Virus record (IMG/VR): IMGVR_UViG_3300028592_000008 | Location: 1 to 64,000 of that record | DNA length: 64,000 bases | Strand: one strand, 5' to 3' | Source of the DNA: a virus | Part shown: piece by piece, positions 1 to 7,540 of the stretch | Position numbering within the stretch: position 1 is the first letter of the stretch | Layout: each line of letters opens with the position of its first letter | The notes under the pieces: generated by a model | Seen by the model: the letters and a program-made list of their open reading frames with translations, nothing else | Told to the model about the DNA's origin: nothing | Database searches by the model: none | Program-made: the position numbers and the translations under genes

Positions 1-36
1 GCCTGGGGCCGGGTGCCATTCCCGGCCGGAGGTAGA

Positions 37-690
37 TCACGCACTCATCAAGGCGACGTCGAGATCCCGGAGGGCCAGCCGGAAGCTGGGGTTCCAGTCT
101 CCCATACGGGGGTGACCGGCGGCGTCAGCGATCGGGCAGGCCCGGGACCCGGTTTCGGCTTCCCACACGTCGCAGGAGAACTCCTTGAGCGGGGCCGAGA
201 GGGCGGCGACCGTGTCGTTGAAGGCGAACTGCGTGCAGCGGTTGACGATCCGCTGTGGGAGCTTCTCGGGGTGGTTTGTCGTGAAGACGATCACCGATCT
301 GGCGGGCAACTGCTCGAGCCGGCCGAGCCAGATGTTCTCCGCGGCCGGGCTCATTCGGTCCGCTTCATCGACGGTCAGAACCTTCCACCCGGTCTTGCTG
401 AACATCGGGCGGAGGGCCAGGCCGCGGAAGGTCTCGATGACGCTCTCCGCGGTCTGCTGCCCGGCCGGGATCTGGTGGAAGCCGCCAAGGGCGTCCTTGG
501 ACGGGTCGGCGCCGAGGGCCGCGGCGAGCAGCCGGCCGGTCATCGTCTTCCCGACCCCGGACCCTCCGGAGAACATGAACACTTGCGGCGCCGGGTCGGC
601 GACGAACTTCGTGAGGTAGCGGACAATGTGCGGCTGACCCCGGAGTTCCGCGAGGCTCTTGGGGGCGTACTTGCGCTCGAGGCGTGACAT
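37..690 (-). CDS. AAA+ clamp-loader-like ATPase (DnaX/RFC small-subunit type)
   Basis: This 217-residue protein resembles the ATPase module of a sliding-clamp loader. Seen: a Walker A loop GGSGVGKT at about residues 42-49, a Walker B with VDEAD near 107-111, a sensor-1-like FTTN and an NRC motif resembling the SRC box. An RFC-like start (RKYAPKSLAELRGQ) precedes the P-loop. The start at 690 follows AAAGGA at good spacing; an in-frame ATG at 735 lacks one. It is far shorter than cellular DnaX, so it would be a minimal phage loader like T4 gp44. It is the last gene of the visible leftward operon, and one promoter-like element lies 35 bases upstream. A general AAA+ chaperone is less likely. Confidence 0.8.
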   Translation of the reverse strand: MSRLERKYAPKSLAELRGQPHIVRYLTKFVADPAPQVFMFSGGSGVGKTMTGRLLAAALGADPSKDALGGFHQIPAGQQTAESVIETFRGLALRPMFSKTGWKVLTVDEADRMSPAAENIWLGRLEQLPARSVIVFTTNHPEKLPQRIVNRCTQFAFNDTVAALSAPLKEFSCDVWEAETGSRACPIADAAGHPRMGDWNPSFRLALRDLDVALMSA

Positions 691-724
691 AGCGTCCTTT
701 CTGGGGAACGGTGAAGCGGCCAGT

Positions 725-742
725 AGGTATTTCACAAACCGG
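725..742 (-). promoter_or_regulatory. Promoter-like element, copy 1
   Basis: On the minus strand this reads CCGGTTTGTGAAATACCT, shared with other copies upstream of early operons. It sits 35 bases before the start of the clamp-loader-like gene. The TGAAAT core could be a -10 box, but no good -35 box is visible here, so a phage-specific sigma or activator site is possible. Confidence 0.5.
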
Positions 743-798
743 CTTTCTGAACAGCCCGCAGGCCGCCCGGGAGCGTTCCAGGGGGGCGAGCGGGAGTC

Positions 799-1593
799 TC
801 AGAACAGGAGTCCGGCCGGAGCGGCCTTCGTGGCGGGTGCAGCCGGCTCAGGCTCGCGGTCTTGCACCAGGGCGATCTCGACGACGATGTTCGTCATGTC
901 GAATCCGTCGTAATAAGTGCAGTCGATGCCGCAGTTCGCGGCGAGCGTGAGACCGGTCTCTCTTGACCAGGATTCGTACCGAGCGTTCTGCGTGTTCGTG
1001 TAGGACTGCCGGCCGGAGTATTCCCAATTCGTGGCCCCCCGGGGGAGGATCATCGTTCCGCCGTTGGTGCAGAGTCGCATTCCGATCTCGGCGACGGCGT
1101 GTGGGACGCTCGGCGCCGTGGGGTGCTGCTTGCGTCGCCCTTTGGGGACGGGCATGAACGGAGGGTTTGAGTAGAACTCCTCGAACTGCCGCCCCTTGAG
1201 AATCTCCGGGACGTCGAACACGTCCGCCACGATCCATTCAGCCTCGGGGAAGATTTGCCGGCCGATGGCGGCGTATTCTTCGTTGATCTCGACGCAGGTG
1301 ACCGCGGGGCGAGTCTCATTCCCCCAGCGTTCCCACTGGCGGTAGGAAAGGATTCCGTAGCCGGCACACAAATCGAGGACTCGCTTGGGCTCCTTGCGGT
1401 GCCAGTTCAGCGTTTCGATCTGGAAATCTCCGGCCAGGTCCCAAGGCGTGAAAAACGCTCCGCCGGCGCCGATGTCCGTTGTGGCGTACGGCTTGATGTC
1501 CCGGTAGAGCGCCTCGCGGTCGCTCAGGTCCCCGGCATTCAGGCGTTTCAAGGCGTTGTCCATCGCCTTGCGTTCGGGCTTCGTCAGCTTCAT
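799..1593 (-). CDS. Class I SAM-dependent methyltransferase, N6-adenine-type
   Basis: The 264-residue product has a Rossmann methyltransferase core: motif I VLDLCAGYG at 72-80, an acidic ribose-binding position in VEINEE (101-106) and motif IV SNPPF at 142-146. An NPPF tetrad is typical of enzymes that methylate exocyclic amino groups (N6-adenine in DNA, or amines in RNA or protein). The N-terminal 60 residues include GAFFTPWDLA, resembling the FxTP motif of N6-DNA methylases. No target-recognition domain is obvious. The ATG at 1593 follows GGAGATCACC; an upstream ATG at 1623 lacks a site. No partner nuclease is seen nearby, so protection from host restriction is a reasonable inference. Confidence 0.75.
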   Translation of the reverse strand: MKLTKPERKAMDNALKRLNAGDLSDREALYRDIKPYATTDIGAGGAFFTPWDLAGDFQIETLNWHRKEPKRVLDLCAGYGILSYRQWERWGNETRPAVTCVEINEEYAAIGRQIFPEAEWIVADVFDVPEILKGRQFEEFYSNPPFMPVPKGRRKQHPTAPSVPHAVAEIGMRLCTNGGTMILPRGATNWEYSGRQSYTNTQNARYESWSRETGLTLAANCGIDCTYYDGFDMTNIVVEIALVQDREPEPAAPATKAAPAGLLF

Positions 1594-1659
1594 GGTGATC
1601 TCCAGTGGGGTCGGAACGGTCAATGTCCGCCAGGTCGGCGCCGGGCGGTTGTTGACGGC

Positions 1660-2292
1660 TCAGAGCTCGCAATGGGCGAGGATGTGGCGGCAGAGCCTCT
1701 TGGCTCCTGGCGAATCATCGACGATCTTCGTATACAGGTCGCGGCTCTTGATGTGTGGCATCGTCGGAGCAAGCCCGGAATAGAACCTCACCCGGCTCCG
1801 GAAGGAGTCGGCGAAATACTCTCCACCGTCCGTTCCGCCGCGCTGCAAGTCGAACCGTCCTTCGTAAACGGTTCCGTCCTCCCACTCGCACCTGAAGTCG
1901 CACTTGTCGTATCCCGTGGTCGGTGCCGAGTGCCCCCACGCTCGCATGCCGGATGATGCCTTGATGAAACCGGAGATCCAGTACGGCTTCTCCCAGTGCG
2001 ACCCCGGGACTCCGTCGCCAGGCTCCAGGGTGTTCACGAAGACCTCGGGGATTCCGCAGAGTTTGCTTGGCCCCTCGGCTCTGGTGATCGTGATCGACTT
2101 GAGTTTCACGAGCACTTCCGGAATGAGAACTCGCCACTGAAGCGATCCAGTGCCGGTGTCGAACAGCACGATTTCGAGCCCGTCTTCGGCTTTTGGTAGC
2201 CTCTCGAGGATTGCACCCTCAGCGGGGCTGCGGGTCAGGCGGTGCAGGTAGACTCCAACGTCCTCGACTGGCGGATGTTTTTCAGTTCCCAT
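1660..2292 (-). CDS. Hypothetical protein
   Basis: A 210-residue soluble-looking protein with no family I recognise. It has many aromatic residues and a paired pattern of conserved-looking Cys and Trp (for example YDKCDFRCEWEDG). The start at 2292 (MGTEKHPPVE) is chosen because CGGAG lies upstream; an in-frame ATG further up overlaps the promoter-like element. It lies directly upstream of the methyltransferase gene in the leftward operon, separated by about 65 bases. Confidence 0.6.
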   Translation of the reverse strand: MGTEKHPPVEDVGVYLHRLTRSPAEGAILERLPKAEDGLEIVLFDTGTGSLQWRVLIPEVLVKLKSITITRAEGPSKLCGIPEVFVNTLEPGDGVPGSHWEKPYWISGFIKASSGMRAWGHSAPTTGYDKCDFRCEWEDGTVYEGRFDLQRGGTDGGEYFADSFRSRVRFYSGLAPTMPHIKSRDLYTKIVDDSPGAKRLCRHILAHCEL

Positions 2293-2363
2293 TAGCGTTT
2301 CTCCGTGGGTGAGTGTGAACGTCCAAGGCTCCCCGGCGGTCCGGGGAGCGAAGGTCGGCCACA

Positions 2364-2381
2364 AGGTATTTCACAAACCGG
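2364..2381 (-). promoter_or_regulatory. Promoter-like element, copy 2
   Basis: Identical over 18 bases to the copy at 725-742, in the same orientation. It lies between the stop of the 58-residue gene (2385) and the start of the gene at 2292, where an internal operon promoter would be expected. Confidence 0.5.
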
Positions 2382-2384
2382 GGT

Positions 2385-2561
2385 CTACTGGACGGCGTAG
2401 AGGGCCACAATCTCCTCTTCGGGCTCCTCGGGGGTGACGCCGAGCGAGAGCAGCTCCTGGGCGTGCTGGAACGATTCCCGGGTGCCGTGGACATGCCCGG
2501 CGCAGTAGCAGCCGACAGCAGTCATGGCGAACAGCAGGACGTGGATGGCGGTGGTCTTCAT
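2385..2561 (-). CDS. Small exported or lipoprotein-like protein
   Basis: 58 residues, beginning MKTTAIHVLLFAMTAVGCYC. A short basic start, a hydrophobic stretch and AVGC just after resemble a lipoprotein signal, though the lipobox is weak; a single-span membrane protein is the alternative. The C-terminal half is acidic (PEEPEEE). The ATG is preceded by CGGAGCCCCC, a good ribosome-binding site. Function unknown. Confidence 0.55.
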   Translation of the reverse strand: MKTTAIHVLLFAMTAVGCYCAGHVHGTRESFQHAQELLSLGVTPEEPEEEIVALYAVQ

Positions 2562-2630
2562 GGGGGCTCCGTGCGAGGGGGTGAACAGCCGAGTCCCGGG
2601 GCCATCCTGGCGGTCCCGGGGGACGGTAGG

Positions 2631-2792
2631 TCACTTTTCGATGCGAAACTCACAAATCAGCCATCGGGAAGGGACGATGCAGTGATTGAAAACCTTTCCG
2701 TTTCGCATGAACCAGACGTGGACGTGATCGGTCTTTCGCGGATCTTCGTCCGCAATGGCATCGCAAGTGGTGGATGTCAGCTTCGTCTTCAT
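2631..2792 (-). CDS. Small hypothetical protein
   Basis: 53 residues (MKTKLTSTTCDAIADEDPRK at the start), soluble, with two cysteines and several aromatic residues. The start codon is preceded by GGGAG at 7-8 bases, and the gene fits the spacing of its neighbours. No family recognised. Confidence 0.55.
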   Translation of the reverse strand: MKTKLTSTTCDAIADEDPRKTDHVHVWFMRNGKVFNHCIVPSRWLICEFRIEK

Positions 2793-2856
2793 GGGCAACT
2801 CCCGGAGTGTGGTGAACAGCCGTCGCGCCGGGTGCCATTCCCGGCGGTGCGGTAGG

Positions 2857-3051
2857 TCACTGGCGGTTGCCGATCGAACGCCGCAGGGCGTCGCGGTAGG
2901 TGGCGCAGTGGGCGTCGATGGCGGCTGACCCCTTGCGGGCGATCTTCAGCTCCTCGGGCGTGGGATTCAGGGCTCGGATCGCGTTGAGGCGCTCCCGGCG
3001 GCTGTCGACGTGGAATTCGTACCGGAACGTGGGGTCGTGCTTCACAGTCAC
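2857..3051 (-). CDS. Small hypothetical protein
   Basis: 64 residues, charged and predicted helical (SRRERLNAIRALNPTPEELK). It begins with GTG preceded by AAAGGA. Nothing in the sequence indicates a function. Confidence 0.55.
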   Translation of the reverse strand: MTVKHDPTFRYEFHVDSRRERLNAIRALNPTPEELKIARKGSAAIDAHCATYRDALRRSIGNRQ

Positions 3052-3078
3052 GGCTGGCGGTCCTTTCTGGCGTGCGTC

Positions 3079-3234
3079 TCACGCCCACAGCAGGTTGAGA
3101 ATCAGGATCAGGATGGCGGCGGCGACCAACGCGACCAGCAGCCCAACGGGAAGCGGTCCATCGTCGCCCGGATTCGTGTCCATTTCGTGCGTGTCCCCAT
3201 CGTGGGTGGCGTTGGGGTCGATGGGCTCAAACAT
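3079..3234 (-). CDS. Small single-span membrane protein
   Basis: 51 residues: an acidic N-terminal half (MFEPIDPNATHDGDTHEMD) and a C-terminal membrane segment at about 29-50 rich in Leu, Ile, Val and Ala. The ATG follows GAGG. This topology is common among small phage membrane proteins such as superinfection factors, but no specific role is visible. Confidence 0.6.
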   Translation of the reverse strand: MFEPIDPNATHDGDTHEMDTNPGDDGPLPVGLLVALVAAAILILILNLLWA

Positions 3235-3262
3235 GGTAAAAACCTCGGTCTGGCGGGTGCGT

Positions 3263-3276
3263 GTTTCCCGGGAAAC
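3263..3276. promoter_or_regulatory. ParB/Noc-type palindrome, site 1
   Basis: Perfect 14-base palindrome GTTTCCCGGGAAAC in the gap between the genes at 3079-3234 and 3290-3682. The outer pair is T...G, so the 16-base form is not fully symmetric here. Confidence 0.8.
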
Positions 3277-3289
3277 GCTCCCGGGGGTC

Positions 3290-3682
3290 TCAGTAGCCGG
3301 CGGCCTCGGCGTAAGCGTCGCGGTGGAACGATCCTCCCCTGTGCCAGATGGGAACCATCGGAAGTCCGTCATCAGGCCCTTCGCCCGCCCGGAGGTCGAT
3401 GATCGGGCAGTGGAAGCCTCGGACGTCCTCGATTGGGCCGTCGCAGTCGCATCCTTCGCTCAGGCAATCGCACCGGACCTCCATGGCGTCCCGGTCGTAT
3501 TCGTACGTCACGCCCTCACCGCTCCAGCCTTCCTCGGTCTGGCGGGCGGAGTAGTGGCTCAGCTTCTGCCCGGGGCGGAGCGTGAGCGTCACATAGCCCC
3601 CGTCCTCGGGACCGGACCCGGAATGCCAAGTGTTGAACCTGGCGTTGGGCGGGAAGGCGCACATCGGAAGTTTGGCGGACAT
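3290..3682 (-). CDS. Hypothetical Cys-rich protein
   Basis: 130 residues with a cysteine cluster CDCLSEGCDCDG around 71-82 and a further Cys in FHCPIID, possibly a metal-binding site. A strong AAAGGAG lies before the ATG. It is flanked on both sides by intergenic copies of the dispersed palindrome. No family recognised. Confidence 0.65.
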   Translation of the reverse strand: MSAKLPMCAFPPNARFNTWHSGSGPEDGGYVTLTLRPGQKLSHYSARQTEEGWSGEGVTYEYDRDAMEVRCDCLSEGCDCDGPIEDVRGFHCPIIDLRAGEGPDDGLPMVPIWHRGGSFHRDAYAEAAGY

Positions 3683-3707
3683 GGGATGCTCCTTTCGTGA
3701 GCGTGGT

Positions 3708-3721
3708 GTTTCCCGGGAAAC
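3708..3721. promoter_or_regulatory. ParB/Noc-type palindrome, site 2
   Basis: Perfect GTTTCCCGGGAAAC between the genes at 3290-3682 and 3728-3949, about 26 bases upstream of the former's start codon, so binding here could also affect its expression. Confidence 0.8.
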
Positions 3722-3727
3722 GATGGG

Positions 3728-3949
3728 TCAGATCATGCGGCTGCGGCGGACGTATCCACAGAAGCGAAACCAGTCAGCCACAAGCGCGGTGTTGATCGCC
3801 CGGCCTCTGGCGGCGGGCAGCAGATACGCCTTCCCGTCCTGGGCGTAGACATCCCAGCTCCTCATCGTGCCGACGTAGGTCGAATGGCCGACAACCATCT
3901 GGCGGATGCGTTGCGCCCGGGGGCCGCGGATCCGTTCAAACACTCGCAT
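3728..3949 (-). CDS. Small basic hypothetical protein
   Basis: 73 residues, strongly basic (MRVFERIRGPRAQRIRQMVV at the start, YVRRSRMI at the end), which may indicate nucleic-acid binding. AAGGAG precedes the ATG. First gene of the leftward operon after the divergent control region. Confidence 0.6.
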   Translation of the reverse strand: MRVFERIRGPRAQRIRQMVVGHSTYVGTMRSWDVYAQDGKAYLLPAARGRAINTALVADWFRFCGYVRRSRMI

Positions 3950-3987
3950 TGTTGGTCTCCTTGTGGTGACTGGTCTGGCGGTCCGGG

Positions 3988-4003
3988 AGATATTTCACAA
4001 ACC
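3988..4003 (-). promoter_or_regulatory. Promoter-like element, copy 3
   Basis: Minus-strand GGTTTGTGAAATATCT, a close variant of copies 1 and 2, located 39 bases before the start of the leftward gene at 3949. Two GGTCTGGCGGT direct repeats (3972-3982 and 4006-4016) flank it. Confidence 0.5.
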
Positions 4004-4059
4004 CCGGTCTGGCGGTCTCCGGTCCACGTACGTCTGGCGCTCCTTCGAGTCAAGACGAG

Positions 4060-4121
4060 GGCTTGGTTTCGCGTCCGCCGCGTCCTGCATTAGTGAACGG
4101 CTGTCGCCGCAAACCAAAGCC
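4060..4121. repeat. Imperfect inverted repeat in the divergent control region
   Basis: GGCTTGGTTT at 4060-4069 and AAACCAAAGCC at 4111-4121 can pair with one bulge across a 41-base loop. The 340 bases from 3950 to 4288 contain no gene. They hold this repeat and three promoter-like elements, so they are probably the switch between leftward and rightward transcription. Confidence 0.45.
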
Positions 4122-4128
4122 TGCTAAC

Positions 4129-4144
4129 GGTTTCACAAATCCGG
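4129..4144 (-). promoter_or_regulatory. Promoter-like element, weak copy 4
   Basis: Minus-strand CCGGATTTGTGAAACC keeps the TTTGTGAAA core but not the following ATACC. It faces away from copy 5, giving a divergent pair 46 bases apart. Confidence 0.35.
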
Positions 4145-4172
4145 TCCGTCTTGGAAAATCTCACGATGGGCA

Positions 4173-4205
4173 TTGACTTCATCCGAGACAGTTTGTGAAA
4201 TACCT
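4173..4205 (+). promoter_or_regulatory. Rightward promoter (copy 5 of the element)
   Basis: TTGACT at 4173-4178, a 17-base spacer, then TGAAAT at 4196-4201: a plausible sigma-70-type promoter. Its -10 region lies inside GTTTGTGAAATACCT (4191-4205), the element shared with the leftward copies. It reads toward the gene at 4289. Confidence 0.6.
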
Positions 4206-4288
4206 TCTGTCCGCCGGTCACGCTGACCCGGCAGACACGAACGGGACTAGGCTAGCTCGCTTTGCTGGCCGCTCTGAAAGGATCAATC

Positions 4289-4837
4289 ATGGTGGCTTCC
4301 GCACGGCTCGACTCAGGAACGGCTTTCTCTGCATTCGTGTCTCTCTTCCAGACCGCCGCCCGGCGCGGGGGACGCTGGCACAACATGCGGCGGAACATGG
4401 GGAATCCGTTCTCTCAGGATCATCAGCGCCACGCGACGGACGAGCAGGTACAGACGGGACTGGCATACGCTTGGCGCGAATGGCAGCGGCGGACCGGAAT
4501 CGAGGGGGCGCCGACGGACTGGACGGAGGCGACGCATCTCGCCAACAGCATCGCTCGGCGCGTTTGCCAACTGGTCAGCCGGGGGAGCGACTTCAATGCG
4601 GAACGTCGCGGACCCCGGACATGCGCCATGTCGCACGGCTTCGGGCGAGAGATCGACGAACGGGACCGGATCGAAGACGAAGAGACCGGCATCGAGGATC
4701 GGGGAGACGGCCGGATTGCCGAATACGATGAAGACGGCGGTTTCGTGGTCGCGCTCGGGGACGAGATCCGGGCGGAACTCTCGGCCGTCACGATCAAGCC
4801 GGTTCTCGCTTTCGTGAGCTTCGGACGCCGGGACTGA
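4289..4837 (+). CDS. Hypothetical protein, first rightward early gene
   Basis: 182 residues, soluble. The C-terminal half is strongly acidic (DERDRIEDEETGIEDRGDG), the N-terminal half has many Arg and aromatic residues. The ATG at 4289 is preceded by AAAGGA at 7 bases; an ATG at 4262 has none. It is the first gene after the rightward promoter. No family recognised. Confidence 0.65.
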   Translation: MVASARLDSGTAFSAFVSLFQTAARRGGRWHNMRRNMGNPFSQDHQRHATDEQVQTGLAYAWREWQRRTGIEGAPTDWTEATHLANSIARRVCQLVSRGSDFNAERRGPRTCAMSHGFGREIDERDRIEDEETGIEDRGDGRIAEYDEDGGFVVALGDEIRAELSAVTIKPVLAFVSFGRRD

Positions 4838-4839
4838 TC

Positions 4840-4884
4840 GACCGTAGGCGCTCCCGGCATCGCTCGGAGCGCCGTCGGCCGGTC
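4840..4884 (+). promoter_or_regulatory. Intergenic hairpin
   Basis: GGCGCTCC (4847-4854) pairs perfectly with GGAGCGCC (4866-4873), with GACCG/CGGTC forming an outer stem. No U-tract follows, so it is not a classical terminator; an attenuator, pause or RNA-processing site is possible. A leader with CGCTGACCCCCGGCACGAAC follows it. Confidence 0.5.
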
Positions 4885-4952
4885 ACTCCGATCAGGCAAT
4901 CACCACACCGCCGGGACACGCTGACCCCCGGCACGAACAGGAGACTTTCGCT

Positions 4953-5594
4953 ATGGCTCGCACCATCAATCGCACCGCTCCGGCTGTCGTCATGTCGCTG
5001 CGCTCGGTTCTTTCGCTTGTTTCCGTCAACGGCCTGCAGCCGACGACCTTTCCGCAGGTCATCGGACTGACCGGCAAGCCCGCCGCCATCGTGCAGGCAG
5101 TTTGCTGCGGGCTCGCGGACAAGAGCATGGGCATCGACGAAGCCTTGGTCGCTCTCGGCGAACAGCCCGCACCGGCACCGGCGAAGCCTGCAGCACCGAA
5201 GAAGACCGCCGCCGAGCTGTTCCGGGAGTTTCAGGCCGGCAAGATCACCGAGGCGCAGCTTACGGCCGAGCTGGATCGACTGACCGTCCGCGCCCCGGCT
5301 CCGGTCAAACCGCTGGCAGAGATCACCATGACGGGCGACATGGTCGACCGTTGCATCCGGGACGCCGATGGGAATCTGATCCGCGAGCCCGGCAGCAAGA
5401 AGAACCAGAAGCACCAGATTGCCTACACGGGGAAGCCGATCATCAGCATCCGAGGCGGGAAGCCGATCCCGGCATGGACCGTCTACGCTGTGCTGAAACA
5501 CGCTGAGGCGCTCACGAAGGCACTGACGGAGCGAGGCTACACGGAATCCGAGGCCCGGAAGGATTCGACCGGAGCCGCCGCGCTGGCCGACTGA
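4953..5594 (+). CDS. Hypothetical protein with Pro/Ala linker
   Basis: 213 residues. Residues 1-65 look globular, 70-85 form an Ala/Pro-rich linker (EQPAPAPAKPAAPKK), 86-108 look like a short helical region (AELFREFQAGKITEAQLTAE), and a basic C-terminal domain follows (GSKKNQKHQIAYTGKP). The start follows AGGAGA. The leader resembles those of both flanking genes. Function unknown. Confidence 0.65.
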   Translation: MARTINRTAPAVVMSLRSVLSLVSVNGLQPTTFPQVIGLTGKPAAIVQAVCCGLADKSMGIDEALVALGEQPAPAPAKPAAPKKTAAELFREFQAGKITEAQLTAELDRLTVRAPAPVKPLAEITMTGDMVDRCIRDADGNLIREPGSKKNQKHQIAYTGKPIISIRGGKPIPAWTVYAVLKHAEALTKALTERGYTESEARKDSTGAAALAD

Positions 5595-5601
5595 TCGGAC
5601 T

Positions 5602-5640
5602 GGCCTTACGCGCCCGGCATGGCACCGGGCGCAGTAGGCC
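5602..5640 (+). promoter_or_regulatory. Intergenic hairpin
   Basis: GCGCCCGG (5610-5617) pairs with CCGGGCGC (5625-5632), enclosed by GGCCT (5602-5606) and AGGCC (5636-5640). Like the hairpin at 4840 it has no U-tract and is followed by a GCTGAC...AGAACGGGAGA leader. Confidence 0.5.
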
Positions 5641-5684
5641 GGACCGACCCGGCACCGCTGACACACAGAACGGGAGAAAACGCT

Positions 5685-5897
5685 ATGACGGACGAGACGC
5701 TGTCGAGAATGGTCAATGCCTCACGGAGATCCGCAGCCGAGGTACTGCGCGGAATGATCGAATCGGGGGAGATGTTGCCCGGCACCAGTGTGCAGCACGC
5801 GATTCGGATTCTTGTCTGCCGAGGAGTGAACCTCACAGGCACAACACCGGAAGGTTGGGACCGCATCGAGGGAGGAGGAGAGACGCACGGCAGCTAG
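5685..5897 (+). CDS. Small hypothetical protein
   Basis: 70 residues (MTDETLSRMVNASRRSAAEV at the start), predicted mostly helical. GGGAG precedes the ATG. Last gene of the first rightward operon; a strong terminator follows within 30 bases. Confidence 0.6.
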   Translation: MTDETLSRMVNASRRSAAEVLRGMIESGEMLPGTSVQHAIRILVCRGVNLTGTTPEGWDRIEGGGETHGS

Positions 5898-5925
5898 ACC
5901 CGGCATTGAACGCGACGCAAGACAC

Positions 5926-5963
5926 AACCGCCTGCAGTCCACACCGGACGCAGGCGGTTTTTT
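5926..5963 (+). terminator. Rho-independent terminator
   Basis: AACCGCCTGC (5926-5935) and GCAGGCGGTT (5950-5959) form a perfect 10-base stem followed by a run of T to 5963. It closes the operon of 4289-5897. Confidence 0.9.
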
Positions 5964-6520
5964 CATGCGCCGACCGGAACGCGGCAGACTGGCGTCAGGA
6001 TGGCCCGGCATCAGGAGGCGACCGGATTGCCACGCTGACGGATGAAACGCCCGGCAGCACGCACGGCAAGGCGTCTGGCGATGGAAACGAGACCGAGAGG
6101 AGGAAGCGAGATCCAGGCACGGGCGAACCAGGCACGCGGAGGAGGCGGAGAACGCCCGGCATCGGCTCGACCCGGCAGCATGCACTCAGCTACCAGGCAC
6201 AGAGAAGGCAACGACCTCGGCACAGAGCGAGGCCGCATGGACGACACGCATCGATGACACATGGGGATCGGACGGGGAGGGAGGGAGGAATGCAACCATC
6301 TGAGGCACGTATTGCACCGCGCTTATGCAGCGTAACGCAGCACGCTCCCGCGACGGAACCCTTGAAGTGAACATAACTTACATTATCGGACGTTGAGCGA
6401 GGCGAGCGCAGGAGGCATCGCGAGGGCCGGACTGCAGCGGTTCGCAGCATCGGCACGGGTATCGGCCGTCATGCGCGAGGCACAAGGGGGGAGGGAGCCC
6501 CATCAGTCTGGCGGGTCGAT
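5964..6520. other. Gene-free interval
   Basis: About 560 bases with no convincing gene. The first 400 bases are purine-rich on the plus strand; open frames here are basic, low-complexity and lack ribosome-binding sites. A short AT-rich pocket (around 6368-6386) stands out. It lies between a strong terminator and the next rightward operon, so it should hold a promoter and could hold a replication origin, but I see no iterons or clear boxes. Confidence 0.4.
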
Positions 6521-6766
6521 GTGTATTGTCCCCCGTCCAAATTTTTCCCACAAAACCCCCCTGTCAGTCCGGCAGCCATTGGTTGCTCTAACCTCTATCC
6601 TCTTAGGGACTTTCTGCTGCTGCTCGCGGCGGGGCTTGGTGCCTGCTGGGTGGGCAGGTGTGGTTTGCTGGAGTTCTTCTGGGGTCGGGAGGGGTTGAAT
6701 TGGTTGGATCGTGTGGCGATGATGTGTTCATTGTCGGGGATTCTTGTCTGTATTGTGATGGGGTGA
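6521..6766 (+). CDS. Possible small membrane protein
   Basis: 81 residues if the ATG at 6521 is used. Two hydrophobic segments (about 31-45 and 66-80) flank WGREGLNWLDR. The ribosome-binding site is poor and the N-terminal 25 residues look non-coding, so a later start is possible. The C-terminal half has coding-like codon use and ends 4 bases before the next start. Confidence 0.4.
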   Translation: MYCPPSKFFPQNPPVSPAAIGCSNLYPLRDFLLLLAAGLGACWVGRCGLLEFFWGREGLNWLDRVAMMCSLSGILVCIVMG

Positions 6767-6770
6767 TTGG

Positions 6771-7016
6771 ATGGAATGGCCGGTTGGACGGAAGCCTGTT
6801 TGGCCGGGGTACTTCTTTGACGGGAAGCTGTACCGCCGGACGCTGGTGGCGATGGTGGAGGAGGTGCCGATCCTGAAGGGTTGCGACCTGATGGGGGTAA
6901 AGGAGCGTCTCCGGGGGACGGCGAAGCGTCGCGGGGTAGGGATGCACGCGAAGGTGGAGGGGAAGGAGTTGGTGTTCCAGGCGATCCTTCGGGGGTCGGA
7001 AGGGGGTGCGGGGTGA
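6771..7016 (+). CDS. Small basic hypothetical protein
   Basis: 81 residues with an aromatic start (MEWPVGRKPVWPGYFFDGK) and a basic, Gly-rich second half. It overlaps the next gene by four bases (GTGA). No family recognised. Confidence 0.55.
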   Translation: MEWPVGRKPVWPGYFFDGKLYRRTLVAMVEEVPILKGCDLMGVKERLRGTAKRRGVGMHAKVEGKELVFQAILRGSEGGAG

Positions 7017-7540
7017 CGTTTGATTCTCAGCGGGCGATGGACCTGATCCGGTACTGTCGGGCGGAGTTGCAGGACGCTGGTCTGATTTCGGACAAGGAGT
7101 ACGCCGATCTGGTCGCCATGGGGAAGGACTCCCGGGAGCGTCTCGAGGATTACGACTCGATGCGGTCCCGGATTCGGGAGCTCGAGGGGCGGATCGCGGA
7201 CTACGAATCCGCTGGGGCGGACGTGCGGCGGCTGACCCGTCAGCTTGACGTGGAGATGCACGGGGAGGGGGCGGCTCCGCAGGCGAGTCTCTGCGACCTG
7301 ATGGGGTCCGGGAAGAAGCTGCGCGACCGGGCGGAGTTGGCGGAGCGGGTGGTCGCGGACCTTCTGGATCACTGGCCCGGGGAGTGGGTCTATGAGGACG
7401 CCCTCCCGGAGATGACGAAGGAACAGTTCGACCGGGCTTATCAGTTCAGCAAGGTCGATGGCGTGCGGATGTACCCGGCGATCCAGGGGATCATCGTTGA
7501 CTCGCTTGAAGGGGAGGCCGAGGCCGATGGGTCGTCGTGA
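7013..7540 (+). CDS. Hypothetical coiled-coil protein
   Basis: 175 residues from the GTG at 7013, which overlaps the preceding stop. Residues 40-75 have a heptad-like pattern (DSMRSRIRELEGRIADYESA), suggesting a coiled coil. It is translationally coupled to the genes on both sides. Function unknown. Confidence 0.6.
   Translation: MTFDSQRAMDLIRYCRAELQDAGLISDKEYADLVAMGKDSRERLEDYDSMRSRIRELEGRIADYESAGADVRRLTRQLDVEMHGEGAAPQASLCDLMGSGKKLRDRAELAERVVADLLDHWPGEWVYEDALPEMTKEQFDRAYQFSKVDGVRMYPAIQGIIVDSLEGEAEADGSS

Noticed and set aside
5964-6390. Plus-strand frames such as 6042-6257 as genes
   Set aside because: Low-complexity Arg/Gly sequence, no ribosome-binding site, directly after a terminator.
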